This document shows positions 19,011-26,441 of a DNA stretch of 37,785 bases, in pieces (position 1 is the first letter of the stretch; every line of letters starts with the position of its first letter). The position numbers and the translations under genes are program-made. The DNA is from a bacterium (GTDB lineage: Bacteria > Planctomycetota > Planctomycetia > Pirellulales > UBA1268). The stretch covers positions 1 through 37,785 of the forward strand of contig JAPOJV010000014.1 in NCBI GenBank assembly GCA_029978085.1, read 5' to 3'. The notes beneath the pieces are model-generated. The model searched no databases and was not told the origin of the DNA. It was given only the letters and a program-made list of their open reading frames with translations.

Positions 19011-20498
19011 CTAGGTGTCGTCGGCGGGAAGGCGGCTGGTTTCGACGGTCGGCGTCGGACCCGTGCAGGCCTTCATAAACTCGACGAGGTCGGCCTTCTC
19101 TTGCGGTGTCAGCTTGAGCGGCTTGATCTTGTCGCTCAGGTGCGGGTTGGGGTGGCCCCCCTTGTCGTACCACTCGACGACTTCCTCGAGCGTCGCCACC
19201 GATCCGTCGTGCATGTAGGGAGCCGTGAGGGCGACGTTGCGAACCGTCGGCGTCTTGAAGGCGCCGGTGTCCTTCTCGTCCTTCGTGACCACGAACCGGC
19301 CGAGGTCGGGGTTCTCCTTGTCCATGCCGATGCCGAGGTTGTGGTACTTCTCGTCGGCCAGGTTGGCCCCGACGTGGCAGGCGGTGCAGTTGCCCTTCTC
19401 GCTGAAGAAGATGTCGCGGCCCCGCTGGGCCGACTCGCTCATCGGATGGGCCGCAGCGGCCTCCTTCGCGGCCGCATACTTGGCGGCCAACTCCGGATCG
19501 TCGGCGATGTCCTCCTCGTCGAGGCCGGAGAAGGCTCGCAGCTGCTCGCCGTAATCGTAGGGGGACGGGGCCGTGACGAGCACCCGCTCGAAGGCGGCGA
19601 TCGCCTGGCCGACGCGGTCGATCGTGAGTTCCCCGAAGATCTTCTCGAACTGCTGCTTGTAGACGGGCATCTCGCCGAGCCGCTTCACGACGCCCTCGTG
19701 GGTGAAGCCCATCTCGATTGGATTGGCGATCGGCCCCACCGCCTGGTCCTCGAGCGAGCCTGCTCGGCCATCCCAGAATTGCGGGCCGGAGAGGATGCGA
19801 TTGAACGAGACGGGGGAATTGCGTCCCCCCTGCTGGCCGCGGATGCCCACGCCGGTCGTCGTGTGGGCGGTGTAGCCTTCGGCGGGGTTATGGCAGCTGG
19901 CGCAACTGACGGTGGAGTCTGCCGAGAGGCGGGGATCGAAGTAGAGTTGTCGGCCCAACTCGATCTTGGCCCGCGTGAGCGGATTCGCATCGAGCCCCGT
20001 GATCTGGGCGGCACCCTGCGAGAGACCGAGCGGCAGCACGGGCTCGAGCTCCACGAAGTTCCGCGGATCGTCGAGCCAGGCCGAAATCTCGGGGAGCGTG
20101 ATCGGGCCGCCAGCCCCCTTCGCGGGCACGCCCGCGGTGAGCGACGGGTCACCGAGCTGCACCTTTTCACGCGCGGCGGCGATCTTCTCCGGCTCGGCCG
20201 GCGGTTCCTTGCGCTCCAGCGACTCGGCCGCCTCGGCGATCCGCTTGTCGGCGTCGGCGATCGCCTCCTTCGTCTCCTCGACCGCCTTCCGCACGGCCGC
20301 CGCCGTCTCGGCCACGGCTGGGCTGGCCGGCTTCGGCTCGTCGGTGGAGATCACTTCGATCGTCTCCACCACGTTGCCCGCAGGCGCTCCGCCCGGACCA
20401 GCCGGCGCGCACCCCACGCACGCGGCCGCGAGCGCGGTTGCGAGCAGTGAGATCGGACGTCCCCAGACGGCAACACGACGATCGGCGACAACGGACAT
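19011..20498 (-). CDS. Di-haem cytochrome c peroxidase-type lipoprotein
   Basis: A 495-residue exported di-haem protein of the bacterial cytochrome c peroxidase/MauG superfamily, which reduces H2O2 or carries out related oxidations in the periplasm. The haem-binding motifs are CASCH (199-203) and CTACH (371-375). A late YMHDGSVATLEEVVEWYDKGG segment contains the conserved Met and the typical family end. The N-terminus is a lipoprotein-like signal (LLATALAAACVGC), with the acylated Cys probably 27 or 30. Residues about 60-112 are Ala/Glu/Lys-rich and predicted coiled coil, an extra stretch not found in standard peroxidases. GGAG lies seven bases before the ATG, and TACAAT at 20545-20540 is a good -10 box. 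Confidence 0.92.
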   Translation of the reverse strand: MSVVADRRVAVWGRPISLLATALAAACVGCAPAGPGGAPAGNVVETIEVISTDEPKPASPAVAETAAAVRKAVEETKEAIADADKRIAEAAESLERKEPPAEPEKIAAAREKVQLGDPSLTAGVPAKGAGGPITLPEISAWLDDPRNFVELEPVLPLGLSQGAAQITGLDANPLTRAKIELGRQLYFDPRLSADSTVSCASCHNPAEGYTAHTTTGVGIRGQQGGRNSPVSFNRILSGPQFWDGRAGSLEDQAVGPIANPIEMGFTHEGVVKRLGEMPVYKQQFEKIFGELTIDRVGQAIAAFERVLVTAPSPYDYGEQLRAFSGLDEEDIADDPELAAKYAAAKEAAAAHPMSESAQRGRDIFFSEKGNCTACHVGANLADEKYHNLGIGMDKENPDLGRFVVTKDEKDTGAFKTPTVRNVALTAPYMHDGSVATLEEVVEWYDKGGHPNPHLSDKIKPLKLTPQEKADLVEFMKACTGPTPTVETSRLPADDT

Positions 20499-20539
20499 GG
20501 TTCGACTCCGAATGAAACGGAAGGCACCCTCAGTGGGGC

Positions 20540-20545
20540 ATTGTA
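20540..20545 (-). promoter_or_regulatory. -10 box for the peroxidase gene
   Basis: On the minus strand TACAAT lies 41 bases before the peroxidase ATG. No good -35 hexamer is seen 16-18 bases upstream, so an activator or alternative sigma factor may be involved. Confidence 0.4.
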
Positions 20546-20599
20546 GACGCCAGCCCGGAGGGGGTGGAGTCTAGGCCGACGCCGGGTCGGGAGGCCGCG

Positions 20600-21085
20600 T
20601 CAATCGACGAGGTCGGGCGTCGCCAGCCACTCGAGATCGCCCGACTGGCCGATGCCGCCCGGCAGGCGGATCGATGCCACGGCCCCCTTCTCCATCAACA
20701 CCCCGGCCCCGGCGGCACCGATCGCCAGGGCCACGAGGTGCCCGACGCACGGCGCATGCCCCACCCAGGCGACCCGTTCGGCATCCTGGCGTGCGGTCCA
20801 CTCCACCATGGCCCGCCAGTCGGACCCCGGCGCGAGGGCATCGACCACCTCGACCGGCGGCCTGCCCCCGACCTCTTCGGCCAGCGCGGCGGCCGTCTCC
20901 CGCGTGCGAACCAGTGGGGATGCAGCGATGAGATCGACCTCCATCCCGGCGGCTCGGAGCTGCCTTACGAGCCGCACGAAGGCCTTGCGGCCTTTCTTTG
21001 TCAGCCGACGCGAGGCATCGTCGCCCGTCTCCGAGATGTCTTCGGCGACGGCATGGCGAACGATGTAGAGCTGGGTCGGCGGCAT
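20600..21085 (-). CDS. SixA-like phosphohistidine phosphatase
   Basis: A 161-residue histidine phosphatase-superfamily protein similar in length to SixA, which dephosphorylates phosphohistidine in proteins. The catalytic RH(G/A) motif is IVRHAVAED (Arg10, His11). SPLVRTRETAAAL contains the second conserved Arg, and WVGHAPCVGHLVAL the second His. The beginning (PPTQLYIVRHAVAEDI) and the stretch DASRRLTKKGRK match SixA-type proteins well. The target is unknown. The gene follows the RNase H-like gene by 52 bases on the same strand, so it may share its transcript. The ATG at 21085 starts directly before the first beta strand. Longer upstream readings are Arg/Ala-rich and rejected. Confidence 0.88.
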   Translation of the reverse strand: MPPTQLYIVRHAVAEDISETGDDASRRLTKKGRKAFVRLVRQLRAAGMEVDLIAASPLVRTRETAAALAEEVGGRPPVEVVDALAPGSDWRAMVEWTARQDAERVAWVGHAPCVGHLVALAIGAAGAGVLMEKGAVASIRLPGGIGQSGDLEWLATPDLVD

Positions 21086-21137
21086 GGGTCGAGATTGTGC
21101 GGCGCGACGGGCGGCCGAGCAAGCGCCGGAGCAGGCA

Positions 21138-22052
21138 TCATGCCCGGCGCCAGACGGCATCCCAGCCGATGCCCGCTTGTTCCACCGCCACCGCTGCCTC
21201 GCGCCGCCACCGCGCCGCATCGACAGGATACCCGGCCGTCGGCTCGAGACCGGGCATGAGCCGCACCCAGTGGTCGTTGAAGGCCCGCATCGCCAGCTCC
21301 CGCACGTACTTGGCCGTCATGCTCGCCAGGGCCACCGGCGTCCGCGACTCACCCCCCACGCTGAACTCGATCTGGAGGTGTTCCGCCGGGACGGCGTAGG
21401 CAGAGCGGGCGGACGTCTCCTCACGAGCCTGCACGAGCGGCGCGGAGAAGTGCCGGGCGACGAGCGGCGCATACCGCTTGCGGCCACCGTGACGGTCACA
21501 CCAGACGACGATGGGCTCGCCGCCGATGATGAGCCCTGCCGCAAGCTCGAGTGTGACCTGTGACAGCAGGTCCGACTTGTTGAGGCCTCTGTCGAGGAGG
21601 CGATTGAATGCCGCCGGCGTCACGATATCGCACCGCACTGCACCGAGCGCCACGCCGTGGGCCGCCAAGCGGGAGCCAAGGCTCGTCGTCAGACCGTCGT
21701 CGCGGTCCGCCGCAACAGGCAGCGTGACTGCGGCCAGCGACGCCTGCTCCGGCAGTTCGAGCTCCGGCGGGCAGCCAACGACACGCGCCAGATCACTCCA
21801 CCGTGCGGGCTGACTGCCGGCGGCCAGCGCGAGGCCGGCCAGCGCGCCGCGCTCGAGCGCCGCGAACCCGTCGCCTCCCTTATAGATCTGCTTCGAGTCG
21901 CCCCACAGGCCGGCGGCCTCAGCCGCGACCGCGGCGAACCGCTGCTCGAGATCGTCGGGAGCTGCATCGACCCGCCAGGCCGTGGCCGCGACGACGAGCG
22001 GCCCGAGGTTGGGACCGTAGCCCGCCTCATCGGTGCCGATGACGAGCGTCAT
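21138..22052 (-). CDS. RNase H-like protein (RNase HII-related)
   Basis: A 304-residue protein whose start, LVIGTDEAGYGPNLGPLVVAA, matches the RNase HII/HIII active-site motif GxDEAGxGPxxGP with Asp8 and Glu9. A second family-like element is GDSKQIYK, comparable to DSK in RNase HII. Later acidic residues suitable for metal binding occur in VVWCDRHGG and AVRCDIVT, but I cannot assign them. The length exceeds RNase HII (about 200-220), and residues about 60-150 look like an insertion. Likely a planctomycete-type nuclease of this superfamily. Activity on RNA:DNA hybrids is inferred. The ATG overlaps the stop of the methyltransferase gene upstream (ATGA), indicating one operon. Confidence 0.78.
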   Translation of the reverse strand: MTLVIGTDEAGYGPNLGPLVVAATAWRVDAAPDDLEQRFAAVAAEAAGLWGDSKQIYKGGDGFAALERGALAGLALAAGSQPARWSDLARVVGCPPELELPEQASLAAVTLPVAADRDDGLTTSLGSRLAAHGVALGAVRCDIVTPAAFNRLLDRGLNKSDLLSQVTLELAAGLIIGGEPIVVWCDRHGGRKRYAPLVARHFSAPLVQAREETSARSAYAVPAEHLQIEFSVGGESRTPVALASMTAKYVRELAMRAFNDHWVRLMPGLEPTAGYPVDAARWRREAAVAVEQAGIGWDAVWRRA

Positions 22053-22567
22053 GGCGCGTGGCCTGCGGCGGCCGCCGGATGCTGGCGGCAGTATTCGTAG
22101 ACCGCGATCGCCGTGGACGTGGCCGCGTTGAGGCTGTGGGGCATGCCGGCCATCGGAATCTCGGCCACCCGGTCGAGGCGTGCGAGTTCGTCGGGCTCCA
22201 GTCCCGTCCGCTCGTTGCCGATCACGAGCACCGTGCGTGCCGCGAACGCAAACGAGAACAGACGCTCCGAGTTGGTCGTCTGCTCGAGGCCCACGAGCTG
22301 GTAGCCCTCGGCCTTGAGCCGATCGAGCACCGGCGGCAGGCTGCGATGCACGTCGAGCACCACCGACTCGGCGCCATCGCGGGCGATCCGCTCGTGCAGC
22401 CGGGCCGCACCGCAGGCGATCACCCGGCGGATGCCGAAACAGCCGCAGGTCCGTACGATGTGCGAAAGATTGATGTGGCTGCGCATCGCCGCACAGGCGA
22501 CGATGAGCTCGCGCGGCGTCGGCAGAATCTCGGGAGGCTTGTGCCTGATGTGCTCGAATCGCGGCAT
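22049..22567 (-). CDS. SPOUT-family RNA methyltransferase (TrmH-like)
   Basis: A 172-residue TrmH-type 2'-O-ribose RNA methyltransferase. The three SPOUT motifs are visible: RSHINLSHIVRTCGCFGI near residues 28-45, VLVIGNERTGLEPDELA near 112-128, and IPMAGMPHSLNAATSTAIAVYEY near 136-158. These build the SAM-binding trefoil knot. The length fits a minimal catalytic domain without an RNA-binding extension. Which RNA is modified (tRNA or rRNA) is not clear. The ATG at 22567 is 20 bases inside the divergent TlpA-like gene that starts at 22548 on the other strand, so the two genes overlap at their 5' ends. The 3' end overlaps the next gene by four bases. Confidence 0.88.
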   Translation of the reverse strand: MPRFEHIRHKPPEILPTPRELIVACAAMRSHINLSHIVRTCGCFGIRRVIACGAARLHERIARDGAESVVLDVHRSLPPVLDRLKAEGYQLVGLEQTTNSERLFSFAFAARTVLVIGNERTGLEPDELARLDRVAEIPMAGMPHSLNAATSTAIAVYEYCRQHPAAAAGHAP

Positions 22568-23129
22568 CGTCTCGCATCTGATCGTGACGGCTGGCTTCGC
22601 ATTCTGCCCGATCGCCGGCTGCTCGCCACCACCACCTGCCCCGCCGGCCGCTGCACAGGCCATCGACGTCGCACTCGTCGATCACGCCGGCCTGATGGCG
22701 GCCGTCGAGGCCCGGCGCGGCCGGATCGTTGTGCTCGACTGCTGGAGCACGTCGTGCCCCCCCTGCGTCAAAGAATTCCCCGGCCTCGTCGCCCTGGCGG
22801 AGAAATATCGTGACCAGGTCGCCTGCCTTTCCCTCTCCTTCGACTACGAGGGCATCGGCACGCCCGACGAGGTTCTGCCGCCCGTGCGGTCGTTCCTCGA
22901 AAAAGTTGGCGCCGGCGAAATCTCGAACATGCTGACGAAGGAAGACGCCGACTCGCTCTATAAGAAGCTCGACCTCGTGAGCATCCCGGCCGTCTACGTC
23001 TGGAAGCCCGACGGCACGCTCGCCCGCCGGTTCGACGATGACGACGCAGCCCGCCGGCTCGGCCGCCCGTTCACCTACGCCGACGTCGAAGCCGAAATCC
23101 GCAGCCTGCTGCCGACCACAACACCGTGA
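22548..23129 (+). CDS. TlpA-like thiol-disulfide lipoprotein
   Basis: A 193-residue exported thioredoxin-fold protein. The N-terminus is a lipoprotein signal with lipobox IAGC (acylated Cys25) followed by a Pro/Ala-rich linker. The redox motif is WSTSCPPCVKEF (Cys70, Cys73), and the cis-Pro region is LVSIPAVYVWKPDGT. It probably reduces periplasmic disulfides, as TlpA and ResA do for cytochrome c maturation, but the partner is unknown. The ATG at 22548 is preferred, with GGGAGG at 22532-22537. A GTG near 22578 would make the signal too short. The first 20 bases overlap the start of the divergent methyltransferase gene. The stop is immediately followed by hairpin repeat copy C. Confidence 0.82.
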   Translation: MCSNRGIVSHLIVTAGFAFCPIAGCSPPPPAPPAAAQAIDVALVDHAGLMAAVEARRGRIVVLDCWSTSCPPCVKEFPGLVALAEKYRDQVACLSLSFDYEGIGTPDEVLPPVRSFLEKVGAGEISNMLTKEDADSLYKKLDLVSIPAVYVWKPDGTLARRFDDDDAARRLGRPFTYADVEAEIRSLLPTTTP

Positions 23130-23261
23130 GGGGCTGCCCATGCCCCGTCGCCGGCGTATGGCGGCAAGCGCAGGCAGGATGCCGAAAGCGCAGCCGCCAT
23201 CGAGCGAGCGAAGGACAGGATGTCCGTAGCGAGCGTCCGGCGACGGGGCGTGGGCAGCCCC
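23130..23261 (+). repeat. Structured hairpin repeat, copy C
   Basis: A 132-base copy starting at the base after the TlpA-like stop codon. The terminal inverted repeat is GGGGCTGCCCATGCCCCGTC at the left and its near-perfect complement at the right (24 of 25 positions). Relative to copies A and B, both sides of each internal stem have changed together: ATGGCGGC (23158-23165) pairs with GCCGCCAT (23193-23200), GGC-AGGAT-GCC (23173-23183), and GGAC-AGGAT-GTCC (23213-23225). The loops stay the same. Confidence 0.9.
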
Positions 23262-23300
23262 GAACTCTTGTCACAGGGGGCGGCGCGTGCGGGCGACGGG

Positions 23301-23306
23301 TATGAT
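23301..23306 (+). promoter_or_regulatory. -10 box for lepB
   Basis: TATGAT lies 26 bases before the lepB ATG. TTGTCA at 23268-23273 resembles a -35 box but is 27 bases away, too far for a normal promoter, so assignment is tentative. Confidence 0.35.
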
Positions 23307-23332
23307 CGACCGCCCGTATGAGGAGGTTTGTG

Positions 23333-25084
23333 ATGAAATCAGATGCGAAGCAGGAGGCCGACGCGCCGCTCCCGAAGGGGCATCGCCCCGGCGACCGCGT
23401 GCAGGATCCGCGTGGCTGGGGCCGCGAGACGGTCGAGTCGATCGTCGTGGCCTTTACGCTCGCCCTGCTGTTCCGCGCCTTCGAGGCGGAGGCGTTCGTG
23501 ATCCCGACCGGCTCGATGGCCCCCACGCTCATGGGCCGCCACAAGGATCTCGTCTGCGATGCCTGCGGCCGCGACTTCCGCGTCGGCTGCAGCGCCGAGG
23601 AAGATGACGACTCGCAGCGGAAGCGGGCCGAGCTCGCCCTGCTCGAAAGCGAGAACCGCGAGCCGGCCCGGATCGCAGCCCTGCGGCGGAACCTCGCCGA
23701 CAAGCTCGTGTCGCGGGCCCGCTGCCCCAACTGTGGCAATCCCATGCCGCTCACGGTCGGCCCCGACGATGCTCGCCGCTACGACCCACGGTATCCGTCG
23801 TTCAGCGGTGACCGCATCCTCGTGGACAAGCTGGCCTACGACTTCGCCGAGCCGAAGCGGTGGGACGTGGTGGTCTTCAAGTATCCCGAGGATGCCAAGA
23901 CCAATTACATCAAGCGGCTCGTGGGGCTGCCGGGCGAGAACGTCTTCATTTCGGCGGGCGACATCTGGACGAGCCAGGGCGAGGCCGATCCCGTGATCGC
24001 CCGCAAGCCCGACACTGCGCTCCTGGCGATGCTCCAGCTCGTGCACGACTCGCGGCACGTGTCGCCAGAGTTGCAGAAGGCCGGCTGGCCGCTGGCCTGG
24101 ACCGACTGGACCGCGGACGCGGATGCCCCCTGCCGCTGGGCCACGGCCGACGCAGGACGCTCCTTCAGCGTCGCTTGTAAAGCCGGTCGCTCAGCCACGC
24201 TGCGGTACCGGCATCTGATCCCGTCGTTCGACACCTGGCGGGAGGTGCGGCAGGGCAAGCAGGTGGGTGAGCGGGCCAAGCCGCTGTTGATCGGTGACTT
24301 CCAGCCATACAACGCCGAGTCGCTCGGGCCGCGATGGGTGGGCGACCTTGCACTGGAGTGCACGCTCGAGAGCCGTGCCGGCACCGGTACGGTGACGCTC
24401 GATCTGGTCGAGGCCGGCGTGCGGCACACATGCACGATCGACCTCGCCGACGGCCAAGCCACGCTCGTGCCCGGGGCCGTCGCCGGGAGCGGGCCGCCGC
24501 TCGATGCCGTCACGGCCGCGACGCCGGTGCGCGGCCGCGGCCGCTGGCGGATGCTGCTGACGAACATCGACGATGAGCTGCGGCTGTTCGTCGATGGCAA
24601 GGCCGTGGCATTCTCCGGCCCGACCGGCTGGAACCGGTCGCTGCCCGGTGCATTCAAGACGCGGCCGGTCGAGCGGTCCGGCACGCCGGGAGACGTCGAG
24701 CCGGGCGACCTCTCTCCCGCGGGCATCACGGCCGCCGGCGCGGATGTGGCCGTGAGCAGCCTGCGAATCCTGCGCGACATCTACTACATCGCCTCCGGCG
24801 CGGCCTCAGCCATGGCGGGCCGCACGCCCGAGGAGGAATATCTCGGGTTCCCGCTCGAGGACGGGCAGTACTTCATGCTGGGCGACAACTCATCGGCCAG
24901 CAAGGACAGCCGGGCCTGGGATCGGCTCCACCATGTCGATCGGCGGCTGATCATCGGCCGGGCGGTCGCGATCTTTTGGCCGCATGCCATCCCGGCACCC
25001 TGGAGCATTCCGCTGCGAATTGGCGGCCTGGAAGTGCGATTGCCCTCGTGGCCCAACTTCGGGAGGATGGGCTTCGTGCGGTGA
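23333..25084 (+). CDS. lepB: Signal peptidase I with large insertions
   Basis: A membrane-anchored serine protease that removes Sec and Tat signal peptides. The anchor helix is at about residues 34-49. The catalytic Ser61 is in IPTGSMAPTL, catalytic Lys194 in YIKRLVGLPGE, and the conserved LGDNSSASKDSR near 520. The protein has 583 residues, far longer than the 200-320 typical. Insert 1 (about 70-145) holds CDACG and CPNCG and probably binds a metal. Insert 2 (about 220-480) resembles a LamG/concanavalin-type beta sandwich (ALECTLESRAGTGTVTLDLVEAG, ELRLFVDGKAVAF). The ATG at 23333 is chosen because AGGAGG at 23321-23326 is six bases upstream. lptB follows after 43 bases. Confidence 0.92.
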   Translation: MKSDAKQEADAPLPKGHRPGDRVQDPRGWGRETVESIVVAFTLALLFRAFEAEAFVIPTGSMAPTLMGRHKDLVCDACGRDFRVGCSAEEDDDSQRKRAELALLESENREPARIAALRRNLADKLVSRARCPNCGNPMPLTVGPDDARRYDPRYPSFSGDRILVDKLAYDFAEPKRWDVVVFKYPEDAKTNYIKRLVGLPGENVFISAGDIWTSQGEADPVIARKPDTALLAMLQLVHDSRHVSPELQKAGWPLAWTDWTADADAPCRWATADAGRSFSVACKAGRSATLRYRHLIPSFDTWREVRQGKQVGERAKPLLIGDFQPYNAESLGPRWVGDLALECTLESRAGTGTVTLDLVEAGVRHTCTIDLADGQATLVPGAVAGSGPPLDAVTAATPVRGRGRWRMLLTNIDDELRLFVDGKAVAFSGPTGWNRSLPGAFKTRPVERSGTPGDVEPGDLSPAGITAAGADVAVSSLRILRDIYYIASGAASAMAGRTPEEEYLGFPLEDGQYFMLGDNSSASKDSRAWDRLHHVDRRLIIGRAVAIFWPHAIPAPWSIPLRIGGLEVRLPSWPNFGRMGFVR

Positions 25085-25127
25085 GCGGCCCCCGGCCCCC
25101 GTGCCGCACGGCGACACGGAGGATCGC

Positions 25128-25862
25128 ATGCCACTGCTTTCGGTCGAAGGGCTCGTCAAGAACTACGGCCGCCGCCGCGTCGTCGACGGGGTCGATTTCC
25201 ACGTCGAGACCGGCGAGATCGTCGGTCTCTTGGGGCCCAACGGCGCCGGCAAGACGACGAGCTTCCGCATGACATGCGGCATGGTGATCCCCGACTCGGG
25301 CCGCGTGCTCCTCAACGACGAGGTGATCACCGACTGGCCGATGTTCAAGCGGGCCCGCGACGGCGGCATGGGCTACCTCGCCCAGGAGCAGAGCGTGTTC
25401 CGCAAGCTCACCGTCGAGCAGAACCTGCTGGCGATCATGGAGCTCGTGGGCATGGCCCCGAAGGAGCGGCGGCGGCGGTGCGAGGAGTTACTCGAGCAGT
25501 TCGACATCGTGAAGATCCGCCGCTCCAAGGCCCACTACATCTCGGGTGGTGAGAAGCGACGGCTGGAGATCGCCCGCTGCCTCGTCACCGAGCCGCGAAT
25601 CATCCTGCTCGACGAGCCGTTCACCGGCATCGACCCGGTGACCATCCACTCGATCCAGAAGATCATCATGAGCCTGCGGGATGGCGGCATCTCGATCCTG
25701 ATCACCGACCACCGCGAGCGGGAGACGCTCGCGATCACCGACCGCAGCTACGTGATCCGCGCGGGCAAGGTGCTCTGCCACGGCACGGCCCAGGAAGTGC
25801 TCACCAACCCCGACGCGAAGAAGTATTACTTCGGCGAAAGCCCCGGCGTCGAAGCCGCGTGA
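25128..25862 (+). CDS. lptB: LPS export ABC transporter ATPase LptB
   Basis: The cytoplasmic ATPase of the Lpt machine that extracts LPS from the inner membrane and moves it to the outer membrane. The protein has 244 residues. Walker A is GPNGAGKTT (36-44), the Q-loop region is YLAQEQSVFRKLTVEQN, the signature is YISGGEKRRLEIAR, Walker B is IILLDEPFTGIDP, and the switch His is in LITDHRERETLAITDR. These details (VFRKLTVEQN, EPFTGIDP, HxxRETL) are typical of LptB. The ATG is preceded by GGAGG five bases upstream. The last codons and TGA fall in sequence that matches the edge of the palindromic repeat (25857-25878), so the 3' end was probably shaped by a repeat. Confidence 0.94.
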   Translation: MPLLSVEGLVKNYGRRRVVDGVDFHVETGEIVGLLGPNGAGKTTSFRMTCGMVIPDSGRVLLNDEVITDWPMFKRARDGGMGYLAQEQSVFRKLTVEQNLLAIMELVGMAPKERRRRCEELLEQFDIVKIRRSKAHYISGGEKRRLEIARCLVTEPRIILLDEPFTGIDPVTIHSIQKIIMSLRDGGISILITDHRERETLAITDRSYVIRAGKVLCHGTAQEVLTNPDAKKYYFGESPGVEAA

Positions 25863-25877
25863 CCGGGCGACCGTGGG

Positions 25878-25970
25878 CGAGTCACGCCGTGACTCGTATG
25901 CCGATTTTCCGGTCACGGCGTGACCGGGCTACCCGGCCGATTTTCCGGTCACGGCGTGACCGGGCTACCG
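25878..25970. repeat. Palindrome cluster 2
   Basis: Palindromes CGAGTCACGCCGTGACTCG (25878-25896) and two copies of CCGGTCACGGCGTGACCGG (25909-25927 and 25945-25963), with spacers containing GCCGATTTT. The order is the same as in cluster 1: variable-arm C-centred, then constant G-centred followed by GGCTACC. The cluster fills the space between lptB and the convergent small membrane protein gene. Confidence 0.9.
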
Positions 25971-25978
25971 GGAAGGCG

Positions 25979-26248
25979 TCACTCGCTCCGGAACATGCTC
26001 ACGCTCTTGAACGTGAGCACCGCGCCGGCGCTCATCAGCGCCAATCCCAGCCACCGCGGCGGCTGCACGACCTTTCGCAGCGGAGCGTTTTGCCACAATG
26101 CCTGCTGGGCCATGCCGCTGCCCATCTGGGTGGCCACGAACCGACTCGACCGCTCGTTGAGCGTGAACGATTCGACGACCCGGAACTGCACGCCCACGAA
26201 AAAGAGCAGCAGGCCGGCGAGTAGCAGGTGGTGACTTTTAGGAAGCAT
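25979..26248 (-). CDS. Small two-helix membrane protein
   Basis: An 89-residue protein with hydrophobic helices at both ends (HLLLAGLLLFFVGVQFRVV and LGLALMSAGAVLTF) and a polar middle rich in Gln and Ser. Not recognised as a named family. It shares length, layout and the SAGAV end helix with the protein at 7854-8090. The ATG is preceded by GGGAG seven bases upstream on the minus strand. The frame continues upstream with a coding-like amphipathic stretch from a GTG at 26323, so a 114-residue form remains possible. The gene converges on lptB across palindrome cluster 2. Confidence 0.65.
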   Translation of the reverse strand: MLPKSHHLLLAGLLLFFVGVQFRVVESFTLNERSSRFVATQMGSGMAQQALWQNAPLRKVVQPPRWLGLALMSAGAVLTFKSVSMFRSE

Positions 26249-26441
26249 CACGATCTCCCGGAACGCCCGTTCCGTGACCTTGTCTTCGACCGCCCGGGCT
26301 GTGGAATCGACCCATTCCCCCACGGCGTCGGTTTGGCGCGGGTATGCCGGGCATGCGCACCGGGCTGACCGCGCCGCGGGACGGCACTCTGGGTAAGCCC
26401 GGGATTGACTACCGGAAATTCCTGCTGGATGGGTCATACAG

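Noticed and set aside
25878-25970. CRISPR-like array
   Set aside because: Repeats are perfect palindromes of 19 bases with short, similar spacers and no cas genes, which does not fit CRISPR.
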